Shown: positions 1 through 8,000 of the stretch, piece after piece
How positions within the stretch are numbered: the first letter of the stretch is position 1
Layout: each line of letters starts with the position of its first letter
Assembly: GCA_964403795.1 (NCBI GenBank)
Contig: CAYOHP010000103.1
Span: 13,981-22,229 of the forward strand
DNA: 8,249 nt
From: CAYOHP01 sp964403795 [NCBI: uncultured bacterium]
GTDB lineage: Bacteria; Muiribacteriota; UBA6191; CAZXTJ01
Direction of reading: 5' to 3'
The notes under the pieces: generated by a model
What the model was told of the DNA's origin: nothing
Seen by the model: the letters and a program-made list of their open reading frames with translations, nothing else
Database searches by the model: none
Position numbers and translations under genes: made by a program

Positions 1-563
1 ATGTGATCGCCAGGGCAACAGCCAAAGACCCGGACGACCGCTACGCCTCCGCCAAGGACATCATCAAGGACCTCCAGGGCTTCCGGGAGAACCCGGCGGG
101 CGGCGGCGGTGCGGGCGGGATGGACGACGAGATCGCCGAGAAGTGGGACAAGGCCAAGAACGCCTTCCTCCGGGGCGAGACCGATGTGGCGGAGCTGCTG
201 ACCAAGCAGGTGCTCGACCACAAGAAGGACTCGGCCGAGGTCTGGGCCCAGATGGGCAAGATCCAGGCGAAGAAGGGCCAGACCTTCGCCTGCCTGGAGA
301 GCTTCGACAAGGCCCTGAAGCTCAATCCCGAGGACGACGAACTGAAGCTCGACTACGGGGTCTGGGCCTTCAAGCTCGGCCAGTTCGACAAGGCCAAGGT
401 GCTGCTGAAGGAGTACCTGGACTGCGTCGACCCCGACAACGTCTACGCCCGCAACTACCTCTCCCAGATCGAGCGCAAGGAAGCCGAGGAGAAGCGCAAG
501 AAGGACGAACTCGAGCTGCAGAAGCTCCGGGCGCTCGCCAAGGCCAACAAGGACAAGGCGTAG
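1..563 (+). CDS. Ser/Thr protein kinase C-terminal end with TPR domain (5' truncated by the window edge)
   Basis: The reading frame enters from the left edge (first whole codon at position 3, a GTG read here as Val) and stops at TAG 561-563. Residues 4-14, RATAKDPDDRY, followed by a helix ending in DLQGF, match the end of a Hanks-type kinase (subdomain XI), where R13 would be the conserved Arg. The ATP-binding and catalytic subdomains lie outside the window. A Pro/Gly linker (about 30-39) leads to TPR-like helix pairs at about 43-76, 77-110 (with the classic ALKLNPED ending) and 111-144, then a Lys/Glu-rich helix to residue 186. Kinase-TPR fusions usually phosphorylate proteins recruited through the TPRs. 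The residues seen contain no membrane helix. An internal ATG at 120 could start a stand-alone TPR protein, but the in-frame kinase tail argues for a fusion. The gene ends two bases from the convergent toxin gene. Family confidence is good; the target is unknown. Confidence 0.82.
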   Translation, partial: VIARATAKDPDDRYASAKDIIKDLQGFRENPAGGGGAGGMDDEIAEKWDKAKNAFLRGETDVAELLTKQVLDHKKDSAEVWAQMGKIQAKKGQTFACLESFDKALKLNPEDDELKLDYGVWAFKLGQFDKAKVLLKEYLDCVDPDNVYARNYLSQIERKEAEEKRKKDELELQKLRALAKANKDKA

Positions 564-565
564 GG

Positions 566-976
566 TCAGGCCCAGGGATCGATGATCTCGATCCCGAGAC
601 CCCGGAAGTCCCGCACGTTGCGGGTCACCAGGCGCAACTCATGGCGCAGGGCGGTGGCCGCCAGCAACCCATCGATGGCGGGAAGGGTCCGACCGGCTCC
701 CGCTGAGAGGCGACCCCAACGGTCGGCCACGGCAGCATCGACCGGGAGGAGCCGGGGGCCGAACCACTCGGGGATCTCGTGTTCCAACCACCCGCGTAGC
801 GCTTCCCTGCGTCGACCGGCCGGAAGTTTCTCCACACCCTTGCGGAACTCCCCCAGCGAGAGGACGCTCACGAACAAGCCCTCGGTAGGCAGCGCCTCGA
901 GCCAGCCGACGACCTTCCGGTTCGGTCGGCTGGCGACCGTCTCCGAGAGCACGTTGGTATCGAGGAGATAGCTCAG
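566..976 (-). CDS. vapC: PIN-domain RNase toxin, VapC/FitB-like, probable CTG start
   Basis: This is a 136-residue PIN protein, a normal size for a VapC toxin; such proteins are Mg-dependent endoribonucleases held inactive by the partner antitoxin. The N-terminus, L-S-Y-L-L-D-T-N-V-L-S-E, is the familiar family opening with the first residue changed from Met. Visible acidic active-site candidates are D6 (LLDTN), E43 (SLGEFRKG), D102 (PAIDGLLAATA) and the TRNVRDF motif (N120, D123). The family-like protein begins exactly at CTG 976-974, which overlaps the antitoxin stop TGA (975-973) in the four-base string CTGA. GAGGA at 990-986 is a plausible ribosome-binding site 9 bases upstream. No ATG, GTG or TTG lies near in frame; the next in-frame ATG is at 1219, and starting there would add 81 residues of low-complexity sequence that is an out-of-frame reading of the antitoxin. 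The stop (568-566) lies two bases from the convergent kinase stop. Family assignment is secure; the RNA target is unknown. The symbol is a class name. Confidence 0.88.
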   Translation of the reverse strand: MSYLLDTNVLSETVASRPNRKVVGWLEALPTEGLFVSVLSLGEFRKGVEKLPAGRRREALRGWLEHEIPEWFGPRLLPVDAAVADRWGRLSAGAGRTLPAIDGLLAATALRHELRLVTRNVRDFRGLGIEIIDPWA

Positions 977-1227
977 GAAGGCAGATCCTCGTTGCGGTCG
1001 GCGCTCCGGTCCCGATCCAGATCCAGGTCGACCCCTACGAAGGGTGAGCTGCGCAGGAACTCCACGATCCCGGGCTTGGGTTCCGTGAGCCGCCGGTACT
1101 CCTGCTCGGAAAGTACCACCGCGGCCGATCGTCCTCGGACCGTGATGTGCTGGGGACCCTCCCGGCGGGCGCGGTCGACCAGTTCGCTGAGCCGGGCCTT
1201 GGCATCCTGGAGCTGCCAACGGGCCAT
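973..1227 (-). CDS. Phd/YefM-family antitoxin
   Basis: This 84-residue protein has the Phd/YefM pattern. The N-terminal DNA-binding half includes W4-Q-L-Q-D-A-K-A-R-L-S-E-L-V and the ITVRGRSAAVVLSEQEYRRL strand-turn-helix at about 28-47. A C-terminal tail, EFLRSSPFVGVDLDLDRDRS (about 56-75), is of the kind that wraps around a PIN toxin and blocks its active site. In this family the N-terminal part dimerises and represses its own promoter, and the labile protein neutralises the toxin. The ATG at 1227-1225 is preceded by AGGAGG at 1240-1235 with 7 bases between, so the start is well supported. The gene overlaps the downstream toxin by four bases, which is the usual antitoxin-first order. A Phd-type antitoxin with a FitB-like PIN toxin is a known combination, whereas FitA itself is a ribbon-helix-helix protein. 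Overlapping palindromes just upstream are a likely operator. Confidence 0.9.
   Translation of the reverse strand: MARWQLQDAKARLSELVDRARREGPQHITVRGRSAAVVLSEQEYRRLTEPKPGIVEFLRSSPFVGVDLDLDRDRSADRNEDLPS
986..990 (-). promoter_or_regulatory. Candidate ribosome-binding site for the toxin
   Basis: GAGGA on the minus strand lies inside the end of the antitoxin gene, 9 bases before the CTG codon at 976. It helps decide the start, since no ordinary start codon follows it before the conserved LLDTN motif. In these cassettes the toxin is usually also translated by coupling to the antitoxin, and the CTGA overlap fits that. Confidence 0.5.
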
Positions 1228-1234
1228 GGTCGAA

Positions 1235-1240
1235 CCTCCT
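1235..1240 (-). promoter_or_regulatory. Ribosome-binding site of the antitoxin
   Basis: AGGAGG on the minus strand is a perfect Shine-Dalgarno core, 7 bases before the antitoxin ATG at 1227. It is clearly stronger than the site before the toxin, which fits the need for excess antitoxin. Confidence 0.85.
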
Positions 1241-1242
1241 CG

Positions 1243-1257
1243 GACTAGTCTGACTAG
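1243..1257 (-). promoter_or_regulatory. Candidate autoregulatory operator of the toxin-antitoxin module
   Basis: The plus-strand string GACTAGTCTGACTAG holds two overlapping symmetries: the perfect 8-base palindrome GACTAGTC (1243-1250), and the inverted repeat CTAGTC-T-GACTAG (1245-1257). It lies between the TACAAT -10 candidate and the antitoxin ribosome-binding site, where the transcript would start. Phd/YefM antitoxins repress their own operons by binding short palindromes at such positions, so this is the natural operator candidate. The A/T-containing repeat also stands out from the surrounding GC-rich sequence. Binding itself is inferred. Confidence 0.55.
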
Positions 1258-1263
1258 ATTGTA
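1258..1263 (-). promoter_or_regulatory. Candidate -10 box of the toxin-antitoxin promoter
   Basis: TACAAT on the minus strand matches the TATAAT consensus at five of six positions. It lies 30 bases upstream of the antitoxin start codon, so a transcript would begin within the overlapping palindromes. No convincing -35 hexamer is seen about 17 bases further upstream; that stretch (about 1280-1290) is GC-rich. The site suggests the module is transcribed separately from the upstream surface-protein operon on the same strand. Confidence 0.45.
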
Positions 1264-1327
1264 CCCCGAGGGATCGCCCGCTACCCGGAATCCGGAAGCC
1301 CGAGGGGTCTTCCCCGGGGGGAGCCTG

Positions 1328-2014
1328 TCAGGGCCCGCGCATCCGCTCCGGGTACTGGAGCTTCATGCCCTTCTGCTGGGCCCAGTGGTACCAGGCCTTG
1401 AAATCGTCGGGGAGCGACTGGCCGGTCCGCTCCCGGAGCAGGCGCCCGGCCTCGGCCCGGACCGACCCGTCGGGCTCGAGCAGGAGCGGGATCACGTCGT
1501 CCTCGATCCCGGTGACCCCAAGGACCCGCACCTGGGCGAGCGCCACCATGCGCACCGTCCAGTGGGGGTCCCGGAGCGCCCGCCTGAGCAGGAAGGCCTG
1601 CTCGTCCCGGGCCTTCAAGTTGGCCACGCTGGCCAGGGCATCGAGGCGTTCGCCGGGGGCCCGCCCCCGGTCCTCGAGCACCGCCAGGACCTTCTCGGCA
1701 GAGAGCCTCCCGGCCTCGAGTTCCTCCCGGAAGCGGAGATCGCCCAGACGCTGGACCAGGGCCACGGTTCCGACCGCCGTCACCACCGCCAGCGCCATCA
1801 GGGCGAGCCTCAGCCAGCGGAGGTAGACCTGGGCCCGGGTCTTGCCCTGGGCCTGGATCTCGAGGGCCCGTCCGAGGTCCTGGGCCTGCAGGTGGCCGAG
1901 CTCGACCAGGATCTCCCCGAGCTGCTTCTTCTGCAGCTTCAGAGCCTCCTCGAGCTTGTCCTGGGTGAGCAGGCCCTCGTCGATCAGGATCTCGCCGAGG
2001 TAGCGGGCCCGCAC
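1328..2014 (-). CDS. MshEN-like domain plus membrane helix plus HEAT-repeat protein
   Basis: This 228-residue protein starts at GTG (2014-2012) after a GGGAGG ribosome-binding site with 5 bases between. Residues 5-28 and 31-54 are two copies of the pattern x-L-G-x-x-[LI]-[LVI]-x-x-G-x6-L-x3-L-x-x-Q, the tandem motif of T2SSE_N/MshEN domains found on secretion and pilus ATPases, some of which bind cyclic di-GMP. Here the usual leading Arg is Tyr5 and Gln31, and the spacer is only two Lys, so nucleotide binding is doubtful. A hydrophobic helix at about 68-87, flanked by Arg, would anchor it in the inner membrane. HEAT-like helix pairs follow at about 144-166 and 175-198. The C-terminus TGQSLPDDFKAWYHWAQQ resembles the Trp-rich ending seen after HEAT repeats in other bacterial proteins. 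There is no ATPase domain, so it is not GspE. It begins 12 bases after the giant surface-protein gene and is probably co-transcribed. Its function is unknown; scaffolding or signalling linked to export of the neighbour is inference. Confidence 0.75.
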   Translation of the reverse strand: MRARYLGEILIDEGLLTQDKLEEALKLQKKQLGEILVELGHLQAQDLGRALEIQAQGKTRAQVYLRWLRLALMALAVVTAVGTVALVQRLGDLRFREELEAGRLSAEKVLAVLEDRGRAPGERLDALASVANLKARDEQAFLLRRALRDPHWTVRMVALAQVRVLGVTGIEDDVIPLLLEPDGSVRAEAGRLLRERTGQSLPDDFKAWYHWAQQKGMKLQYPERMRGP

Positions 2015-2019
2015 GCGGT

Positions 2020-2025
2020 CCTCCC
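2020..2025 (-). promoter_or_regulatory. Ribosome-binding site of the MshEN/HEAT gene
   Basis: GGGAGG on the minus strand lies 5 bases before the GTG at 2014 and just after the stop of the upstream gene (2029-2027). It fixes the start as GTG and shows reinitiation-distance spacing within a likely operon. Confidence 0.75.
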
Positions 2026-2026
2026 G

Positions 2027-5000
2027 TCAGGGATCGCGGGCGCCGTCCCCGGCACGCCACGACCTCCGCCGCCTATGGTACAGGAGCCCGCCGAGGAGCG
2101 CGAGGCAGAGCGGCCACGACGTCGCCCGGCCCGGCACCGCCCCGCACCCGCCCCCTCCTCCCGAGTCGCCGGCTCCGGCGCCGGGCAGGGGCGGGAGCGA
2201 CGGCAGGACGACCCCTCCCGGGCCACCGCCTCCCCCCCCGCCCCCGGGCGGAGGCGGCGGGGGCGTCGCGATCACGACCGTGAACACCCGGGTCACGGCC
2301 CAGTCGATCCCGTCGAAGACCCGGAGTTCGAAGCGATAGGTCCCCTCGTCGAAGGCCTGGAACCGGATCTGGGCGGTTCCCTGGCCGGTGAAGGTCACGA
2401 GGCCGCCTTCCACCTGGTTCCAGTAGAACTCGAGGTCCGCGGTGTCCCCGTCGGGATCCGTGGCCCCCAGGGCCGAGAGCACCACCAGGGCCCCGGGCAC
2501 CGCGGTCTGGTCCAGCGCGGCCGGGACGAAGGGCGGCTCGTTGGCCCCATCGACCGAGAAGCCCACCCGGGCGGTCTCGGTATAGGTCCCGTCGCTCACC
2601 TCGACCTCGAACTCGTAGGTCCCGAAGCCGGGCGCCAGCACCGTCGGGCGGGGGCTCCTCGGATCCTGGAGCAGTACCCAGGGCCCCCGCAGCTGGCGCC
2701 AGGAGAACCCGAGCGGTCCGTCGTCCGAGGAGGCCGAGGCGTCGAGGAGCACCGGGAGACCGTCGTCGGGGCGTCCGTTCAGGGAGAGCGGCTGGCCCAT
2801 GGTCGAGAAGGTCGCCAGCGCGGTAGGTGCCCCGTTCCCCGGATCCTGGACCCGGACCCGGACCCGGCGAGGGATCGATCGTCGGCCCGAGGCCGCCACC
2901 TCGAGCTCGAAGCCGTAGTCGCCGGGATGGGGAGCCTCGAACGAGGGCGTGGCGGTCCCCGCCCCGTCGAGCTGGACCTCGATCCCGGAGACCTGACGCC
3001 ACCCGAACGCCAGCGCCCCGAGTCCGGGCACCGGGGTCGAACCGGACCCGTCGAGCATCACCCGATCGCCGGCCTCGAAGAGGTAGGGCCCCCCGGGATC
3101 GGCCACCGGGACCTGGCCCCCGGAGTCGGCCAGCACCGTCACGGTCCGGACCGGCGAGGCCTGGCCGCCCGCCACGATCCGCAGGTGGAAGCGGTAGACC
3201 CCCGGCACCGCGGGCGTGAAGATCGGGCGCGGCGAACCCTGGGGTCCGGGGTTCACGAACACTCCCCCCGGAGGGTTGGCGGCATCCTGGGTCCACTGGA
3301 AGGTGAGGAGACCCAGGGCGGTCTCGGGATCCCGGGAGCCCGCCGCGTTCAGGACCACCGGGACCCCGGGAGAAGTCCGGAGGTCGGGCCCGGGATCGGC
3401 GGAGGGCGGAGTGATCCCGGTCGAGAGCACCACGATCTCCACTTCGCCGGTCCGGTTGGTGGGATCGATCCCGTCGTCGGTCTGGTTGCGGATCAGGTAG
3501 GTGCCCTCGCCCAGACCCGGCCCGGGGGCGGTGAAGGTGGTGGTCTCCAGGGTCGGATCGGCGAGCAGCCCCAGGGCCGGGTTCCCGCCGTCCTCGATCC
3601 AGTTCGGGTTCACGCCGTCGCCGTTGGGGTCGACGCTCGCGGTCACGTCCACGACCTGGGTGGTGCCGGCGGCCATCACCTGGACCGAGCGGATCCGGGC
3701 GTCGGGAGGCAGGTTCACGACCTCGGTCTGGACCGTGGCCGGCGGCGACCGGATCTTCCCGTCGTCGGCCACCAGCTCGTGGACATAGGTCCCCGCTGCC
3801 AGGAAGCGGCCGGTCACCGCAAATCCCTCGTTCGAGTCGAGCACCACGGTCCCAGGGCCCGAGATCTGCCGCCAGGAGAACCGCAGAGGATCCCCGTTCC
3901 CGTCCGAACTCCCGGCCGCGGTCAAGGTCACCTTCCGGGGCGGCCCCGAGGTGGCGGGACCCGCCACCGCCACCGGGACCAGGTTCCCCGGGTTCACGGG
4001 ATCGGTCCCGGCCGCCACCTCGGCCCCGTCGGAGATCCCGTCCCCGTCGCTGTCGGGATTGACCGGATTGGTGCCGGCCACCGCCTCGGCCCGGTCCGAG
4101 AGGCCGTCGCCGTCGAAGTCGCCCGAGGCGATGCCGACCACGGGACAGCCTCCCGGCGGGTCGCAGAACACCGCCAGGCTGTCGGGATTGGTGAAGCGGA
4201 ACTCGAACGAGTCGGGGATCTGGTCGCCGTCCAGGTCGCGGTGGGCGGTGCTCGACGGCCCCAGCCGGACGTTCCCGGCCGCGTCCCGGACCGCCAGCTG
4301 CCAGACCACCGAGAGGCCCGCCACCGCCACCGGCGGCAGGGCGAAGGCGCCGGCCGCGCCCACCAGCACCGGGTTGAAGGCGCCGCCGCCCACCGACAAG
4401 AGGTAGGTGACCGGGGAGGCGTCCGAGGTGGTCCCGGTCACGACCAGCGACCCGGCCGCCAGGAAGCCCTGGTCCACCGGGGCGAGCCCCGAGAGAACCG
4501 GAGCCAGGGTGTCGACCGAGAAGAACTCCTCCCCGGTCGCCACCCGGGTGGCGGGGTTGCCCGCCAGGTCGCGGCCGCCCACCACCGAGACGATTCGCCC
4601 GCCGTCGAAGTGGAGCACCCGGTCCTCGGTCCGCACCAGGATCGGGAGCACCCAGGACGAACCGTCGGCCGCCAGCGGGGTGAGCGCCGAGGGCGGCAGG
4701 TCGGGGCCTACGTCGGCATCGATCGCCAAGAGCGGCGGGCCGACCACCGGCTCGCCGAAGTCGACCTGGATGAGGAGCAGACCGGCCGGGATGAAGTCCG
4801 AGTCGGGATAGGGCAGGCCCGTCAGCCCGTCGAGGAAGGTCAGGCTGGCCACCGGCGGGGTCGTGTCCACGTCCCGGATCTCGACCGTGGTGGGGTGGAA
4901 GCGCTGGTTCGAGAGCAGCGACTCGTCGATCTCCACGATCGCGTCGGGTCCGTCCAGTTCCACGTAGACGAAGTAGGTCCCCGGGGTGGTCGCCGGCACC

Positions 5001-8000
5001 GCGAAGGTCGAGCGCACCCGCACCGTCTGCTGGGGTGCGAGCGGCGGGTTGACCACCACCGTCCCGATGGCGGGATCGGTCGAATCCCCGGTCAGGTCGT
5101 TCGAAAGGTAGAAGTCGACCTGGAAGGGGACCTGGACCACCAGGTTCCCGACGTTGCGGACGTCCGCTTCCACCGTGATCGGGGCGCCGATCACGCCGGT
5201 GGTCTGGTAGGAGATCGAGAGCGCCTTGAGATCGGGAGCCCCCGAGACCAGCACCTGCTGGGTGGCGGTCGCGACGTTGTTGTCCTCCCGGCTCTCGACG
5301 CTCTGGTTCACCGCGTCGGCGATCGCGAACACGGTGTAGAGCCGGGGCGAGAGGTAGAACGGGATCGGGAACAGGACCGCGGCGAGGTCGCTCGAGGCCA
5401 CGTCCAGGCCGTCCACTGCATCCACCCCCAGGAAGAAGTCGGTGGGGTCGAGGGTGGAATCGAGCGAGAGGAAGTAGCGGTTCACGAAGGGACCGGTCTC
5501 GGGCCCGTCCCCCTGGTTGGTGATCTCGCGGGTCACCTGCAGGTCGTTGCCGGCCACCACCGAGAGCGGCACCGTGAGCGAGGTGATCACCAGATCGGGG
5601 GTCCCGAGCACGGTGATCGTGTGGTCGGCGGCGGCCGCGTTGTTGGCGGGCCGGCCGTCCCCGATCTCGTCGTCGAGGTCGGCGATCACCCCGAAGAAGT
5701 AGGTCCCGATCGGGACCGTGCCCGGGATCGAGATCGACACCGAGCGTAGGTCGGTGCCGCCCGAGCCGATGGGCGGGATCCGCTCCCGGAACACCGCCAG
5801 GTCGGTCGGCTCGATCACCGGGTCGAGGCTCAGGAAGTACCCGACCGTGCTGCTGGCGGTGGCGTCGGTCTGGCCCCGGTTCTCGATCCGGCGGGTGGCC
5901 AGGAAGCTCCGTCCCTGGCGCACCGCGAACGGGATCTCGATCCCGGTCGGGACGTAGTCGGGGGGCTGGCTCACCGCCAGCACTTCGATCCCCAGGATGC
6001 AGAAGCCGTTGGGTGCGGTCCCGGCCTCTGCGATGTTCCCCTCCAGGTCGAGCACCCCGCAGATGTCGTAGACCCGGGGCGGGGTCGAGAGCGGGATCGC
6101 CACCTGGTCCTGGCGGAGCCCTGCACCGCCGGCCGCGAGCGGCCCGTCGGGGAAGGCTGCCAACGTCGTCCGGGGCGCGGTCAGGGCATCGGTGGTGATC
6201 TGGTAGGTCACCGAGAAGGTGGTCACGGTGCTGGCGGTCCCCACGTTCGAGAACAGGGTTTCGAGCTGGAGGACGCCGCCCGCCGCCACCTTGGGCGGGG
6301 AGACGGTCAGGGCTTCCAGACGCAGCTCGGGGGCCGGGCCGGAGGTGAAGAAACTCGCGTCGGTGACCGCGGTGTTGTTGGTCTCCACCACCTCGGCGAC
6401 CTGGGAGGCGGCGTCGACCGAGGCGATCAGGAAGAAGGGTCCGGCTCCCACCGAACCGGGCAGGAACAGGCGGGCCCGGATCGCGCTCTGGCCGAAGGGT
6501 CCGATCCCGGGGACCACCAGGTCCGGGGACAGCGGCAGGTCTCCGCCGTCGAGCACCGCGTCGGTGGAGAGGAAGACCCGGGTGAGGAAGGTCTGGGTGG
6601 TCGCCTGGTCGCCCCGGTTGGCGATCAGCAGGTCGACGAACATGTCGAGGCCGGGGGTGGCCACGAAGGGCTCCTCGATCTGGGAGACGATCAGGTCGAG
6701 GCCGGCGACCCCCGAGAGGACCCGGAGCGGGGAGGCCGAGACGAACACGTTGTCGGCCTCCGAGAGTTCGGCCACCTGGGCGAGCACGTCGAGTTCGAGC
6801 GCCAGGAAGGCGCTGGCGGTGGCGGGCAGCGTGGAGGGCAGGCTCAGGCGCACGTCCTGGGACCGGGTCGAGCCCGGCGCCATCGCCAGCACGTCGAAGC
6901 TCCCGAGGACCAGGTCCGGCGGCACCCCGAAGGTCGAGTCCTGGGTCAGCACGATCCGGGCCCGGGTCGAGGTCGTGACCGGGGTCGCCCCGGAGTTGGC
7001 GAGACGGATCCGGAAGTCGGTGGGGGCTCCGGGCAGGAGCTGGGTCCCGGTGCCGGCGAGGCCGACCGCCAAGGGCACCAGGTTGGGAAGGTTCCCGGCC
7101 GTGGTGATCCGGGTCACCCCGGCGGTGACCGCCACGTTGTTGCCTTCCTCGATCTCGAAGACGGCGTCCCCGGCGTCGAGGCGCACCGCGAACCGGGCGG
7201 TGTCGGTGACCGGCACCGTGAGCGGCAGGGCGAAGACCCGAGTGCGCACTTCTCCCTGGCCGGCCCCGATGGCGCCCACGGTGGCCGATCCCAGCAGCAC
7301 CGCGTCGGCGCCGATGGTGGTCCCCCCGGAGGGCAACAGGAAGAAATCCTCCCGGAACGAGGCCCCGGTGGAGGCACCCCCCAGGTTGGTGAGCGTCCGG
7401 GTCAGCGTCACGTCCTGGCCCTGGGGGACCACCCCGGGACCCAGGATCTCGACCGCGAACAGGTCGGGGAGGAAGGGCAGGTCGAGCACCACGCCCGAGC
7501 CCCAGACCCGCACGTTGTCGTCCTCCCGGCTCTCGGCGACGAGGTCGGTCGGGTCGACCTGGGCGATCAGCGAGTAGGGCCCCGGGGGCACGCTGGCGGG
7601 GACCCGCACCAGCACGTTCTCGACCCGCGATTCGCCGGGTGCCAGGCCCGGGACGAGCACGGTGGCGAGCACCGTCCCGCCGCTGCACACGCCGGCGAAC
7701 ACGCAGTCGAAGGCGCTCGGGTCCTCGTCGAAGCGGAAGGTGAACGGGTTCACCTGGATCGGGTCCGAGTCCTCCCGGGTCCCGGCCAGCACCGACTTCA
7801 CGAAGTCGTCGAAGTCGATCTCCCCGCCCGCGCCTCCCGGGGCCAGGAGCACCGTGAGCTCGAACGCCGGGCTGGCGGTGTCGCCGCCGTTGCGGAGTTC
7901 GACCGCCACCGTGAAGTCGGTCGCCAGGAAGGCCTGGGCGGGTCCGTTGACCGAATCCGGGATCAGGTTCACGCCCGGGGTCGCCACCCGGATCTGGGTG

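Noticed and set aside
120-563. A separate TPR gene starting at the internal ATG at 120
   Set aside because: The frame is continuous with a clear kinase C-terminus upstream, so a fusion explains it better. Only a weak purine-rich stretch precedes the ATG.
566-1219. A 217-residue version of the toxin starting at the ATG at 1219
   Set aside because: The extra 81 residues are an out-of-frame reading of the antitoxin gene, low-complexity and unlike any PIN protein. The conserved toxin opening begins at 976.
1300-1319. GGGG-TCTT-CCCC hairpin after the MshEN/HEAT stop as a terminator
   Set aside because: The stem is only four uninterrupted pairs with mismatches beyond, and there is no U-run after it on the minus strand; evidence is too weak to call a terminator.
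1281-2060. A 259-codon minus-strand frame overlapping the MshEN/HEAT gene
   Set aside because: It has Gly/Pro/Arg-rich shadow composition, and the other frame has a ribosome-binding site, tandem motifs and HEAT repeats.
992-5749. A 1585-codon open frame on the + strand, antisense to the surface-protein gene
   Set aside because: It is a shadow of GC-rich codons: the translation is dominated by Gly, Arg, Pro, His and Asp with no recognisable domain, while the minus-strand frame shows clear repeat families throughout.
6219-7577. A 452-codon + strand frame within the CARDB region
   Set aside because: It is antisense to coding sequence with strong domain support. Its composition is Ser/Arg/Thr-rich without motifs, and no separate regulatory signal was seen.
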